Shown: positions 40,967-49,272 of the stretch, piece by piece
Layout: every line of letters begins with the position of its first letter
Position numbering within the stretch: the stretch's first letter is position 1
Assembly (NCBI RefSeq): GCF_001482195.1
Contig: NZ_KQ759763.1
Location: 2,295,258-2,359,257 of the forward strand
DNA length: 64,000 bases
Source of the DNA: Luteimonas abyssi
Lineage (GTDB): Bacteria; Pseudomonadota; Gammaproteobacteria; Xanthomonadales; Xanthomonadaceae
Reading direction: 5' to 3'
The notes under the pieces: generated by a model
Seen by the model: only the letters and a program-made list of their open reading frames with translations
What the model was told of the DNA's origin: nothing
Database searches by the model: none
Position numbers and translations under genes: made by a program

Positions 40967-40986
40967 TTGTGACTCAAATATGACGC
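40967..40986 (-). promoter_or_regulatory. Putative PHO box (PhoB site) upstream of the porin
   Basis: The minus strand reads GCGTCATATTTGAGTCACAA: two GTCA cores with an 11-base period, matching the 7+4 direct-repeat design of PHO boxes (CTGTCAT-N4-CTGTCAY) except at the first CT of each unit. It lies in an AT-rich patch about 107 bases before the porin ATG. Confidence 0.5.
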
Positions 40987-41112
40987 GCAGCGCCCCGGAC
41001 GAGAGCGGTGCGCACGCGGTGACGGGCTCCGGCACGCCACACAACCGTCATCCCGGCGACACGATCGCGGCACATTCCGGTCGCAAGCTGCCGCCGTACT
41101 CAGGAGAACGCC

Positions 41113-42258
41113 ATGCACTACACGCTGGTGACCGAGACGTGGCCCCCCGAAATCAATGGCGTCGCGTTGACCGTGCGCGATTTCGCCAAGGGGCTGCACA
41201 CACGCGGCCATGCGGTGGATGTCGTCCGTCCGCGCCAGGTCGCCGATGCGACGGGCCACCCCGGGTCGGCCGACATGCTCGTGCGCAGCGGTAGCCTGCC
41301 GGGCTATCCCGGCCTGCGTTTCGGCTATCCCTCGGGCGGCGCATTGACGCGCCGCTGGCGCGCGCGGCGCCCGGATGCGGTCTACATCGCCACCGAAGGG
41401 CCGCTGGGCTGGTCGGCGTTGCGCGCGGCGCGCCGGTTGGGCATTCCGGTGGCGACCGGTCTGCACACCCGCTTCGATCTCTACATGCACGACTACGGGA
41501 TCGCGCCGCTGGCGCCGGTCGCGCTGGGCTGGATGCGCCGCTTCCACAATGCCGCGGCCGCCACCCTTGTCCCAACGATGGCGCTGGCCGACGAACTGCG
41601 CGCGCAGGGCTTCCGCACGCTGCGCCGGCTGCCGCGTGCGGTCGATACGAAACGCTTCTCGCCGCACATGCGCAGCCGGGCGCTGCGCGATGCATGGGGG
41701 CTCGGTTCCGGCGACCTGGCGGTGATCCATGTCGGCCGGCTCGCCGCCGAGAAGAACCTGCCGCTGGCGATCGCCGCATTCCGCGCGATCCAGCAGCGGC
41801 ATCCCACGGCGCGCATGGTCGTCGTCGGCGACGGCCCCTCGCGCGCAGGCCTCCAGCAGGACAATCCCGACATCGTGTTCTGCGGCATGCAGAAAGGACG
41901 AGCGCTCGCGCAGCATCTCGCCTCAGGGGATCTGTTCCTGTTTCCCAGCCGCACGGAGACCTTCGGCAACGTCGTGCTCGAGGCGATGGCCAGCGGGGTG
42001 CCGGTGGTCGCGTTCGACACCGGCGCGGCGCGCGAGCATCTCGTCGACGGCGCGCACGGCCACAGCGTCGAAGACGACGCCGGCTTCGTCGCCGCCTCGC
42101 TCGCGCTCGCCGGCGCACCTGAGACCTGCCGCGATATGGGCCTCGCGGCACGCCAGGCGACCCTGGCGCTGTCGCCGGCCACCGTGTGCGCCGATCTCGA
42201 CCGCCTTCTCGCCGGACTGGGACGCCCCGATGCATCCGCCACCCTCGCCGCCGCCTGA
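41113..42258 (+). CDS. GT4-family glycosyltransferase
   Basis: This 381-residue protein has the GT-B fold. The N-terminal domain begins YTLVTETWPPEINGVA with GLHTRFDLYMHDYG; the C-terminal domain has VIHVGRLAAEKNLPLAIAAF, VVVGDGPSRAGL, FPSRTETFGNVVLEAMASG with the E-x7-E motif, and GVPVVAFDTGAARE. Such enzymes transfer mannose, glucose or similar sugars from nucleotide sugars to lipids; the MgtA/PimB-like group is the closest by pattern. It overlaps the PAP2 gene by 29 bases. Confidence 0.88.
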   Translation: MHYTLVTETWPPEINGVALTVRDFAKGLHTRGHAVDVVRPRQVADATGHPGSADMLVRSGSLPGYPGLRFGYPSGGALTRRWRARRPDAVYIATEGPLGWSALRAARRLGIPVATGLHTRFDLYMHDYGIAPLAPVALGWMRRFHNAAAATLVPTMALADELRAQGFRTLRRLPRAVDTKRFSPHMRSRALRDAWGLGSGDLAVIHVGRLAAEKNLPLAIAAFRAIQQRHPTARMVVVGDGPSRAGLQQDNPDIVFCGMQKGRALAQHLASGDLFLFPSRTETFGNVVLEAMASGVPVVAFDTGAAREHLVDGAHGHSVEDDAGFVAASLALAGAPETCRDMGLAARQATLALSPATVCADLDRLLAGLGRPDASATLAAA

Positions 42259-42793
42259 CTGGACCGCTCGCGACGCAGGCTGGTGCCTGCGCACCAACCG
42301 CTGGTGCGAGCGCGGCCCGGTCTTCGCCCTGTTCGCCTGCGTCAGTCGCCTGGGCGACGGCGTGTTCTGGTATCTGCTGATGGCCGGCCTGATCCTGACG
42401 GACGGCTGGGAAGGCCTGCGCGCCAGCGCCCACCTCGCCGCGACCGGGGTGGTCGCGCTCACCCTGTACAAGGGGCTCAAGCGCTGGACGCGCCGTCCGC
42501 GCCCGTGCGCCGCCGACACCCGGATCCGCGCCTGGGTGGCGCCGCTCGACGAGTTCAGCTTCCCGTCCGGACACACCCTGCACGCGGTCGCCTTCAGCGG
42601 CGTGGCGATCTGGCACCAACCCGCGCTGACCTGGTGGCTGCTGCCGTTCGCCACCGCAGTGGCCGCATCCCGCGTGATCCTCGGCCTGCACTACCCCAGC
42701 GACGTGCTGGCGGCCATCGCCATCGGCGGACTGCTGGCGACGATCTCCATCCTGCTCGGCCCGGCCGTCGCGATGGCGCTGGGACTGGCCTGA
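42230..42793 (+). CDS. PAP2-family membrane phosphatase
   Basis: This 187-residue membrane protein has the three phosphatase motifs: KGLKRWTRRPRP, PSGHTLHAVAF and SRVILGLHYPSDVLA. It would hydrolyse lipid phosphates or pyrophosphates such as phosphatidic acid or undecaprenyl diphosphate. It has four or five helices. The ATG at 42230 lies inside the end of the glycosyltransferase gene, so the two genes are likely translated together and may act in one glycolipid pathway. Confidence 0.88.
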   Translation: MHPPPSPPPDWTARDAGWCLRTNRWCERGPVFALFACVSRLGDGVFWYLLMAGLILTDGWEGLRASAHLAATGVVALTLYKGLKRWTRRPRPCAADTRIRAWVAPLDEFSFPSGHTLHAVAFSGVAIWHQPALTWWLLPFATAVAASRVILGLHYPSDVLAAIAIGGLLATISILLGPAVAMALGLA

Positions 42794-42829
42794 TCCACCG
42801 CGCCCGCAATCGGGCGCGGACCGCCGGGG

Positions 42830-43714
42830 TCAGATCAGGCGCTCGACCCGCGCGGTGAGCAGGTCGGGAGCACGCTGACGCGCCCAGTCGCGATCGTTGG
42901 CGACCTGGGCGCGGGCACGGCTCGCGTCGAGCGCATCCACGTCCACATCCACCAGCGTCCAGCCATCCCGGCCTGCGCTGGTGGCGACGATGCCGTCGTC
43001 CGGCAGGCCGACATCCATCGGGGCGTACACCGTGGCATCGCCGGTATTGACGTCCAGCGCAGGACTCCACGGTGCGTCGCCGGCGGTCACCGCCTGGGCC
43101 ACGAAGCAGCGATTCTCCAGCGCCCTGGCGAGGCAGCCGATCCTCACCCGGCCCGCGCCCGCGACGGTATCGGTGCAACTGGGCGTCAGGATCAGCCGCG
43201 CGCCGGCTTCCATCTGCGCGCGGACCGTCAGCGGAAACTCGATGTCGTAGCAGATGGCGACGCCGAAACGCAGGCCGCGGTACTCGAACACGCGCAATGC
43301 GTCACCACCCTCGATCGTGCCCACCTGCTTCTCGAAGCCGGTCAGTTGCAGCTTGTCCTGCCAGCCGTGCATGCCGTCGGGCGTGAAGACATCGGCCCGG
43401 TTACGGTAGCGTCCGCCTCCCCGGTCGAGCAGGAACGTTCCCGGCAGCACCAGCATGCCGGTCTCCACGGCGAGCGCGCGGTACAGCGCGATCCATGCCG
43501 TGCGCAACGCCTGGATGGCCGCGAGCGAGGCCGGTACATCGGCGCTCACCTCGACCGGAAACACACTCGCGAGCTCCAGCGACAGGAACTCGGGCAGTAC
43601 CGCGATCTCGGCGCCGCGGTCGGCGGCGTCGCGCAGCCAGCCGCGCTGCGTTTCGGCGAACGCCGCGAAATCGGACGGCTTGCCGATCGGATACCGCGCC
43701 ACCGCGACCTTCAT
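42830..43714 (-). CDS. Carbon-nitrogen hydrolase (nitrilase superfamily)
   Basis: This 294-residue protein has the nitrilase-superfamily triad: Glu42 (VLPEFLS), Lys121 (WQDKLQLT) and Cys155 (GVAICYDIEFP). It would hydrolyse an amide or similar C-N bond; the substrate is unknown. Its ATG overlaps the stop of the upstream GNAT gene by four bases. In some bacteria a GNAT domain and this hydrolase form one polypeptide, so the pair here looks like the split version. Confidence 0.9.
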   Translation of the reverse strand: MKVAVARYPIGKPSDFAAFAETQRGWLRDAADRGAEIAVLPEFLSLELASVFPVEVSADVPASLAAIQALRTAWIALYRALAVETGMLVLPGTFLLDRGGGRYRNRADVFTPDGMHGWQDKLQLTGFEKQVGTIEGGDALRVFEYRGLRFGVAICYDIEFPLTVRAQMEAGARLILTPSCTDTVAGAGRVRIGCLARALENRCFVAQAVTAGDAPWSPALDVNTGDATVYAPMDVGLPDDGIVATSAGRDGWTLVDVDVDALDASRARAQVANDRDWARQRAPDLLTARVERLI

Positions 43715-44358
43715 CGCGGCGCCTCGTCCGACGCCGACGCCCCGTTCACCGGCCGCGTCCAGAACGTGAGCGTGTGGTCGCAGGCGCCCTGACCGATCTC
43801 GTCCCAGCCGAGCCGCATCCGCAGTTCGGGCCGGCGGACGTAGCCGCGCCCCGACCAGAACGCGTCGTGCCCGCGATGCCCCGCCGGCCGGCGCGGATCG
43901 GCAGGCTCGCGTTCGACCGCGGCGAAGGCCGTCGATGCGAACCGCCCGAGGCCACGTGCATGTGCCTCGCGCCGGTCGAAGAAGGCATGGCCGACGCCGC
44001 ACCCGCGATAGCCCGGCAACAGCACGGATTCCCCGAAGTAGAAGACCCGCGCCACGTCTTCGCCGCAGGCGCGGAACGGTTGCTGGAACGCGTCGTCGTC
44101 GTCGGCCAGTGGGAGCCCCGTCGACGCCCCGACCACCTGCGCCCCGTCGAACGCCAGCACGAACACGCTGTCCGGCGACGCCGCGTAGGCGGCGAGGTAC
44201 CTGCGCTCGTAGTCCATGTCGCCGGCGTAGAGATACGGCCAATCGCGAAAGACCGCGATGCGCAGGCGGGCGACATCGTCGAGCCGCGCCTGCAGATCCG
44301 CACCCTCGACGCAACGTACGTCGAGAGATGGCGCGATGGGGCTTGAAGGTGAATGCAT
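43711..44358 (-). CDS. GNAT-family N-acetyltransferase paired with the hydrolase
   Basis: This 215-residue protein has the GNAT pattern: RLRIAVFRDWPYLYAGDMDYE near the N-terminus and the acetyl-CoA loop LLPGYRGCGVGHAFFDRRE. The ATG at 44358 is preceded by a TACAAT hexamer with six bases between, which fits a leaderless mRNA; an in-frame ATG at 44505 would lie far upstream of that promoter. Its product probably acts with the adjacent nitrilase-like hydrolase. Confidence 0.82.
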   Translation of the reverse strand: MHSPSSPIAPSLDVRCVEGADLQARLDDVARLRIAVFRDWPYLYAGDMDYERRYLAAYAASPDSVFVLAFDGAQVVGASTGLPLADDDDAFQQPFRACGEDVARVFYFGESVLLPGYRGCGVGHAFFDRREAHARGLGRFASTAFAAVEREPADPRRPAGHRGHDAFWSGRGYVRRPELRMRLGWDEIGQGACDHTLTFWTRPVNGASASDEAPR

Positions 44359-44370
44359 CGGACGATTGTA
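44359..44370 (-). promoter_or_regulatory. Putative -10 element for leaderless GNAT transcript
   Basis: TACAAT (44365-44370, minus strand) ends six bases before the ATG at 44358, so transcription would begin at or next to the start codon. Confidence 0.45.
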
Positions 44371-44480
44371 TCGACCGCGTGTCATGCGACCGTCGATGAC
44401 GACGCGGCGCACGCACGCGGCACGCGCTGCGGATGCAGAAGGCTCTCGGGCCGAGGCACCGCTCGTCTTGCGCGGCCCTA

Positions 44481-44512
44481 CCCCGGCGCGCCGCAGTCGC
44501 GGCACGCCGGGG
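44481..44512 (-). terminator. Hairpin beyond creD
   Basis: An 8-bp stem CCCCGGCG / CGCCGGGG with an inner GC-rich loop starts 11 bases after the creD stop. There is no T tract, so it is only a candidate terminator. Confidence 0.35.
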
Positions 44513-44523
44513 CATCGGTGGCA

Positions 44524-45873
44524 TCAGACGGTCGCGTCCCGCTCCCGCCCGGCGGGATCGGCCTGATCTGCACCCATCGCATACCAATCCACTCCGCGGG
44601 TGATCCACATCACCGCCGCCAGCACGCCGAACAGCAGCAACGCACCCAGCAGCAGCGCCGCATCCTCGGATACCAGCAATCCGTAGAGCGTGCCGTACAG
44701 CGCGGTCAGCAGTCCCGCGAACCCCCCGGCACGCAGACGGCTTCGCAGCACCCCGGCCAGATAGATCCACTGCAGCCCGATGCAGGCCAGCGCCGCCACC
44801 GCATAGGCCGCGGCGAACGGCAGGTGCTCGGACAACCCCAGCAACACCAGGAAGAACATCGCCAGCGCGAGCCCGACCAGCAGATACTGCAGCGGATGGA
44901 TGGGCCAGCGGCGGATCAGCTCGAACAAGCCGAAGGCGAGGAACGTCAACAGCACGAACAGCAACCCGTACTTCGTCGCCCGGTCGACCTGTGTGTAGAC
45001 ATCCACCGGCTCCACCAGGCTCACCTTCACCGCATCGGGGGTCTCGCCGCTCTCGAACTGGGTCTGCGCGGCGGTCGCCAGGGCACTCAGCGACCAGTCG
45101 GCCCGAAAGCCCTCGGCACCGATTTCGCGCGCATTGGGCAGGAAGCGACCGCCGAACAGCGGATGCGGCCAGGCCGACGAGAGCTCGATGCGATTGGCAT
45201 CGCCCAGCGGCACGATCTCCAGCGAGCGGGTGCCGTCGATCGTGCCCGCGAAGCGGACCCGCGCCAACGTCGGCAAGGTGCCCTGCCCGTCGTCGGCCAG
45301 CGGCGCGAGATCCGCACTGACGCCACGACTCCGTTCCTCCAGCGCGCGGAGCCCCGCCTGCAACCTCAGCGCGCGTCCGTCGAGCGACGCCTCGGGCGTT
45401 CCGACCAGGCCGCGCACGTCCTGCAGCCCGAAAGCGAGATACGGCGCTTCGTACGTCCGCCCGGGCACGGCCGCGTACGTCAGCGGCGCGAAGCTCGCCT
45501 CGACCTCGGCGTCCCAACTGTAGACCTGGACCCGGAACAGCCCGATACGCCGCTCCGCAGGCCGCAGCGCCCCGCCCACCTCCAGTTGTGCCGGCATCTG
45601 CAGCTGACGACCGCGCACCGTCCGCGTCGCCAGCCGCGGCACCCCGTCGGCGTCGACCTCGCGCACCTGCCGCACCTCCGTCCATGGCAACACCCGGACC
45701 GGCCCCAGCAGACGCTGCGGTCCGGCCTTGCTGTCGGCCACCCGCTGCACCGCTTCGGCGCGGTACCGTTCACGCTCGTGCACCACGCTGCGAATCAACG
45801 TCAGCGGCACCAGCAACGCCAGCACCAGCGCACCGATCACGCCGAACCGCAGGACCAGTCGAATCGATTTCAT
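44524..45873 (-). CDS. creD: Inner-membrane protein CreD
   Basis: CreD is the envelope protein induced by the CreBC two-component system; it is linked to envelope integrity and beta-lactam response. The 449-residue protein has one N-terminal helix (LVLRFGVIGALVLALLVPLT), a large periplasmic domain (RTYEAPYLAFGLQDVRGL, FRADWSLSAL) and five or six C-terminal helices including TKYGLLFVLLTFLAFGLFEL and HPLQYLLVGLALAMFFLVLL, the CreD signature. An ATG five codons upstream is also possible. A cre-tag-like repeat lies 71 bases upstream. Confidence 0.93.
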   Translation of the reverse strand: MKSIRLVLRFGVIGALVLALLVPLTLIRSVVHERERYRAEAVQRVADSKAGPQRLLGPVRVLPWTEVRQVREVDADGVPRLATRTVRGRQLQMPAQLEVGGALRPAERRIGLFRVQVYSWDAEVEASFAPLTYAAVPGRTYEAPYLAFGLQDVRGLVGTPEASLDGRALRLQAGLRALEERSRGVSADLAPLADDGQGTLPTLARVRFAGTIDGTRSLEIVPLGDANRIELSSAWPHPLFGGRFLPNAREIGAEGFRADWSLSALATAAQTQFESGETPDAVKVSLVEPVDVYTQVDRATKYGLLFVLLTFLAFGLFELIRRWPIHPLQYLLVGLALAMFFLVLLGLSEHLPFAAAYAVAALACIGLQWIYLAGVLRSRLRAGGFAGLLTALYGTLYGLLVSEDAALLLGALLLFGVLAAVMWITRGVDWYAMGADQADPAGRERDATV

Positions 45874-45943
45874 CCAGCAACGCCTCATCCGGGAATCCGT
45901 GCGCCACTCTGCGCGTCCTCGGTGAGCGCTCGTCGAAGTCCGT

Positions 45944-45959
45944 TTGAAGCGAGTGTGAA
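45944..45959 (-). promoter_or_regulatory. Putative CreB binding site (cre tag)
   Basis: The minus strand reads TTCAC-ACTCGC-TTCAA, matching the cre tag TTCAC-N6-TTCAC with one mismatch. It is in the 265-base gap between creC and creD, so CreB could activate creD separately from creBC. Confidence 0.6.
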
Positions 45960-46138
45960 GTCGATTGCAGGACCCGGTTCGCATCCATCGCCGGCGATCT
46001 TCGGCAGGCGATCTCCGGCCGGCGACTGCCCGTCGCGCGTTTCGATGGACGCTGCACGTCCGGCGATCCGTTCCCGATCCCGTCGGTACGACGCAGCACT
46101 GGCTGCGCAGGCCGGCGACCGCACCCGCATCGGAACCG

Positions 46139-47581
46139 CTACCCCAATGGCAACGACAGCGTGGCGCGAGCGCCCCCACCCTCGCGGTTCTCCAGCCGCA
46201 CCTGCCCACCGTGCAGACGCGCCACCTCGCGCACGAACGGCAGACCCAGCCCGGAACTGCGGCCGCCGCCGTCCGGACGCGGCAGCGAGTAGAACCGCTC
46301 GAACACGCGCGCGTGCGCGTAGTCGGGCACGCCGGTTCCGCGGTCCTCCACGACGACCCGCAGATCGCCACCGGCCACAGCCGCGGCCAGCACCACCTCG
46401 CCGTCCCTGGGCGAGAAGGCGGCGGCGTTTTCCAGCAGATTGCACAACGCCTGGCGCAGGAGGAACGGGTCGCCTTCGATCCGGCACCCCGCCGTGGCCC
46501 CCTCGCCTTCGCGTCGCAGGGCCACGGCGGCCCGGCGGAATACAGGCGCAACGGCATCCATCGCCTGCGTCAACAGCACGCCCACCTCGACCGGCCGCCG
46601 TTGCTGCAGCCAGCCGTGCTGCTCGACTTCGGCCAGCGCGAGCAAGTTGTCGATGGTCTCGGTCAACCGCTGCTGCTGCAGCAGGATATTGCCTGCGAAA
46701 CGGGCGCGCTCGGGCTCCGGCAACGGGTCCTGCAGCAGCTCCGCGGCGCCGCGAATCGCCGCCAGCGGGCTCTTCATCTCGTGCGTCAGCGACTGTACGT
46801 ACTGCTCGACGTAGGCCTTGCCCTCGAGCTTGCGACGCATCGCCTCCAGCGCGTTGCCGAGATCGCCGATCTCGTCGCGACGCGGCGCGGGCGGCGCTAC
46901 CGGTTCGCCGCGGCTCACCGCCTGCGCATAGCGGTTGAGCCCGCCGAGGCCGCGCACCAGCCACCACGTCATCAGCACACCGACCAGCGCCGCGAAACCG
47001 ATCAGCCACAACCCGCGCTGCAGGATGTTGCGCTGACTGGCGACGATGAACGGCTCGACGCTGCGGTTGGGCTGGGACAGGGTCAGCACGCCGATCAGTC
47101 GCTCGGGCGCGTCGGGCGCATAGATCGGCGCGGCGACGTGCATCACCGTGTCGTCGGCACCGTCGCCCTGCGGGCTGGAACGGGCGCCGTATTCGCCGCG
47201 CAGGGTGCGGTAGACATCGTTCCAGCGCGAATTGTCGCGCCCGAGGTCGCGGCCGTCGGAGGAGAACACCACCCTGCCCGTCGCGTCGGTGACGGTCACC
47301 GTCTGGTCCACGCCCTGTTTCGGAAATCCCCACACGTCGGCGCCCGGATCGCGTTGCTGGGCAAGCGTCAGCTGGCGGGCGAAACGGCCGTCGCCGATGC
47401 GACCGGCCTGCAAGTCGTCGGCCGCCAGTCCGGCCAGCAGGTTGGCCGAATCCACCAGTGTGGCTTCCAGCGCCTGGCGCACGCCCGGCTTCACCTCGCT
47501 GACGAACACGCGCATCACGAAGAACGCGGCGACGCCCACGATCAGGAAGAACGCCAGGAACAGCCGCAAGCCGATGCGCAT
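46139..47581 (-). CDS. creC: Sensor histidine kinase CreC
   Basis: This 480-residue kinase has two membrane helices (residues about 7-26 and 189-209) around a periplasmic sensor domain, a HAMP region, the phosphoacceptor His267 in LTHEMKSPLAAIRGAAELLQ, and the ATPase boxes NLLENAAAFS, DRGTGV and SSGLGLPFVREVARLHGG. It would phosphorylate CreB. It starts one base after the creB stop (TGAGATG), and creD follows, so the identity as CreC is strong. Confidence 0.92.
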   Translation of the reverse strand: MRIGLRLFLAFFLIVGVAAFFVMRVFVSEVKPGVRQALEATLVDSANLLAGLAADDLQAGRIGDGRFARQLTLAQQRDPGADVWGFPKQGVDQTVTVTDATGRVVFSSDGRDLGRDNSRWNDVYRTLRGEYGARSSPQGDGADDTVMHVAAPIYAPDAPERLIGVLTLSQPNRSVEPFIVASQRNILQRGLWLIGFAALVGVLMTWWLVRGLGGLNRYAQAVSRGEPVAPPAPRRDEIGDLGNALEAMRRKLEGKAYVEQYVQSLTHEMKSPLAAIRGAAELLQDPLPEPERARFAGNILLQQQRLTETIDNLLALAEVEQHGWLQQRRPVEVGVLLTQAMDAVAPVFRRAAVALRREGEGATAGCRIEGDPFLLRQALCNLLENAAAFSPRDGEVVLAAAVAGGDLRVVVEDRGTGVPDYAHARVFERFYSLPRPDGGGRSSGLGLPFVREVARLHGGQVRLENREGGGARATLSLPLG

Positions 47582-47582
47582 C

Positions 47583-48302
47583 TCAGCCCGCGTCCTCGTC
47601 GATCGCGTAACCGAGTCCGCGGTGCGTCCGGATCGGATCGCGTTCGGCGCCGGCCGCGCGCAATTTCGCGCGCAGGGTCTTGATGTGGGTATCCACGGTG
47701 CGGTCGCCGCTGTCGCTGGTCCCATCCCAGCCGCGGTCCATCAACTGCGCACGGCTGAGGATCGCCCCCGGACGCTGCAACAACGCCGCCAGCAGCGCGT
47801 ACTCGTAGCGGGTGAGCGGCAGCGCCACGTCGCGGTAGCGGATCCGCAGCCCCTGCGCATCGATGGCGAAGCGTCCTTGCACGCGCCAGCCATCGGCTGC
47901 AGTCCCCGCCCCCATGCGCCCCGCTTCCACGCTCCCAGGCATGCGGCGCAAACGGGCGCGCACGCGCGCGGCGAGCTCGCGCGGCGAAAAAGGTTTGGCC
48001 ACATAGTCGTCCGCACCGAGTTCCAGGCCCAGCACGCGGTCGAACTCGTCGTCGCGCGCGGTCAGGAAGATCACCGGCACCTCGCTGAAACGACGCAGTC
48101 GCCGGCAGACCTCGAACCCGTCGATGTCCGGCAGGCCGACGTCCAGCACCACCAGGTCCGCGGCGCCCTCGCCGAGCACGGCCAGCGCCTCGCGCCCGAG
48201 CAGGCAGTGCCGCACGCGGTGCCCGTCGCGCCCCAGCGCATAGACCAGGGTGTCGGCGATGGCCTGTTCGTCCTCGACGACGAGAATGCGTGCAGCGGAC
48301 AT
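47583..48302 (-). CDS. creB: Response regulator CreB (OmpR family)
   Basis: This 239-residue regulator has a receiver domain with phosphoacceptor Asp54 (VVLDVGLPDIDGFE), Thr-Ala in FLTARDD and Lys in VAKPFSPREL, followed by an OmpR/PhoB winged helix (LTRYEYALLAALLQRPGAIL, DRTVDTHIKTLRAKL). The ATG at 48302 is preceded by CATACT seven bases upstream, so a leaderless start is plausible; an ATG at 48338 is rejected because it precedes that promoter. It should bind the cre tag upstream of creD. Confidence 0.93.
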   Translation of the reverse strand: MSAARILVVEDEQAIADTLVYALGRDGHRVRHCLLGREALAVLGEGAADLVVLDVGLPDIDGFEVCRRLRRFSEVPVIFLTARDDEFDRVLGLELGADDYVAKPFSPRELAARVRARLRRMPGSVEAGRMGAGTAADGWRVQGRFAIDAQGLRIRYRDVALPLTRYEYALLAALLQRPGAILSRAQLMDRGWDGTSDSGDRTVDTHIKTLRAKLRAAGAERDPIRTHRGLGYAIDEDAG

Positions 48303-48303
48303 G

Positions 48304-48345
48304 GCGCGCAGTATGGCGCGCCGCGGGCCCGCGTACACTGCGCGC
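48304..48345. promoter_or_regulatory. Symmetric divergent promoter between creB and rlmJ
   Basis: A 9-bp inverted repeat (GCGCGCAGT at 48304-48312, ACTGCGCGC at 48337-48345) spans the whole 44-base gap. On each strand it places a -10-like hexamer (CATACT for creB, TACACT for rlmJ) exactly seven bases before the ATG. Confidence 0.5.
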
Positions 48346-48346
48346 G

Positions 48347-49216
48347 ATGAACTACCGCCACGCCTTCCATGCCGGCAACCATGCCGATGTCCTCAAGCAC
48401 GTCGTCCTGCTCGCGCTGTGCGATGCGCTGACCGCCAAGCCCGCCGCCTGCTTCGCCCTCGACACCCACGCCGGCCAGGGCGTCTACCGCCTGCACGGCG
48501 ATGCGGCGCGCAGGACCGGCGAGGCCGAGGGCGGCATCCTGCGCCTGCGCAACGCGCGCGACAGCGACCCGTTGCTGCAGCGCTACCTGCGCGCGGTCAA
48601 CGTCTGCCGCGGCACCCACAGCGACGATGCCTATCCCGGCTCGCCGTGGCTGCTCGCGCACGCCCTGCGCGCGCAGGACCGCATCGCCTGTTGCGAGCTG
48701 CAGCCAGAAGAGGCGGCGGCGTTGAAGGCGGCCGTCGGCGGCGATCCGCGCATCGCCGTGCACGCACGCGACGGGTACGCCGCGGTGCGCGCCTTGCTGC
48801 CGCCACGCGACGGCGCCACGCGGATCCACCGCGGCCTGGTGCTGATCGATCCGCCCTACGAGCAACAGCTGGAGGAATTCACCCCGGCGCTGGCGGCGAT
48901 CCGCGAGGGTCTGCAACGCTGGCCGCAGGCGACTTATGCCTTGTGGTACCCGATCAAACAGCGGCGCAGCCTGCAACGCACACTGCGTGCGGCGGCCGCG
49001 CTCGAGGCGCCGGGCGGCGTGCTGGTCTGCGAGCTCCTGGTCCGGCCGGACGACTCGCCCCTGCGGATGAACGGCAGCGGCATGCTGCTGGTCAATCCGC
49101 CCTGGCGGCTCGACACGACGCTCGAGCCGACGCTCGACGCCCTCGTGCCCCTGCTGGCCGAGCCTGGTCCGAGCCCGCCGCCCGCCCGGCTCGAATGGCT
49201 CCGTCCTGCGCGCTGA
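48347..49216 (+). CDS. rlmJ: 23S rRNA (adenine2030-N6)-methyltransferase RlmJ
   Basis: RlmJ methylates A2030 of 23S rRNA. The 289-residue protein begins MNYRHAFHAGNHADVLKHVV, the diagnostic start, and has the SAM/catalytic motifs LDTHAGQGVY and LVLIDPPYEQQ (DPPY type), then ALWYPIKQRR. The ATG at 48347 follows TACACT by seven bases, so the mRNA is probably leaderless. It is divergent from creB. Confidence 0.94.
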   Translation: MNYRHAFHAGNHADVLKHVVLLALCDALTAKPAACFALDTHAGQGVYRLHGDAARRTGEAEGGILRLRNARDSDPLLQRYLRAVNVCRGTHSDDAYPGSPWLLAHALRAQDRIACCELQPEEAAALKAAVGGDPRIAVHARDGYAAVRALLPPRDGATRIHRGLVLIDPPYEQQLEEFTPALAAIREGLQRWPQATYALWYPIKQRRSLQRTLRAAAALEAPGGVLVCELLVRPDDSPLRMNGSGMLLVNPPWRLDTTLEPTLDALVPLLAEPGPSPPPARLEWLRPAR

Positions 49217-49272
49217 CACCCTATTCAGCTTCTAGAAGGCGTATTCACCCGACTAGTGTCAGCATCCGTCGC

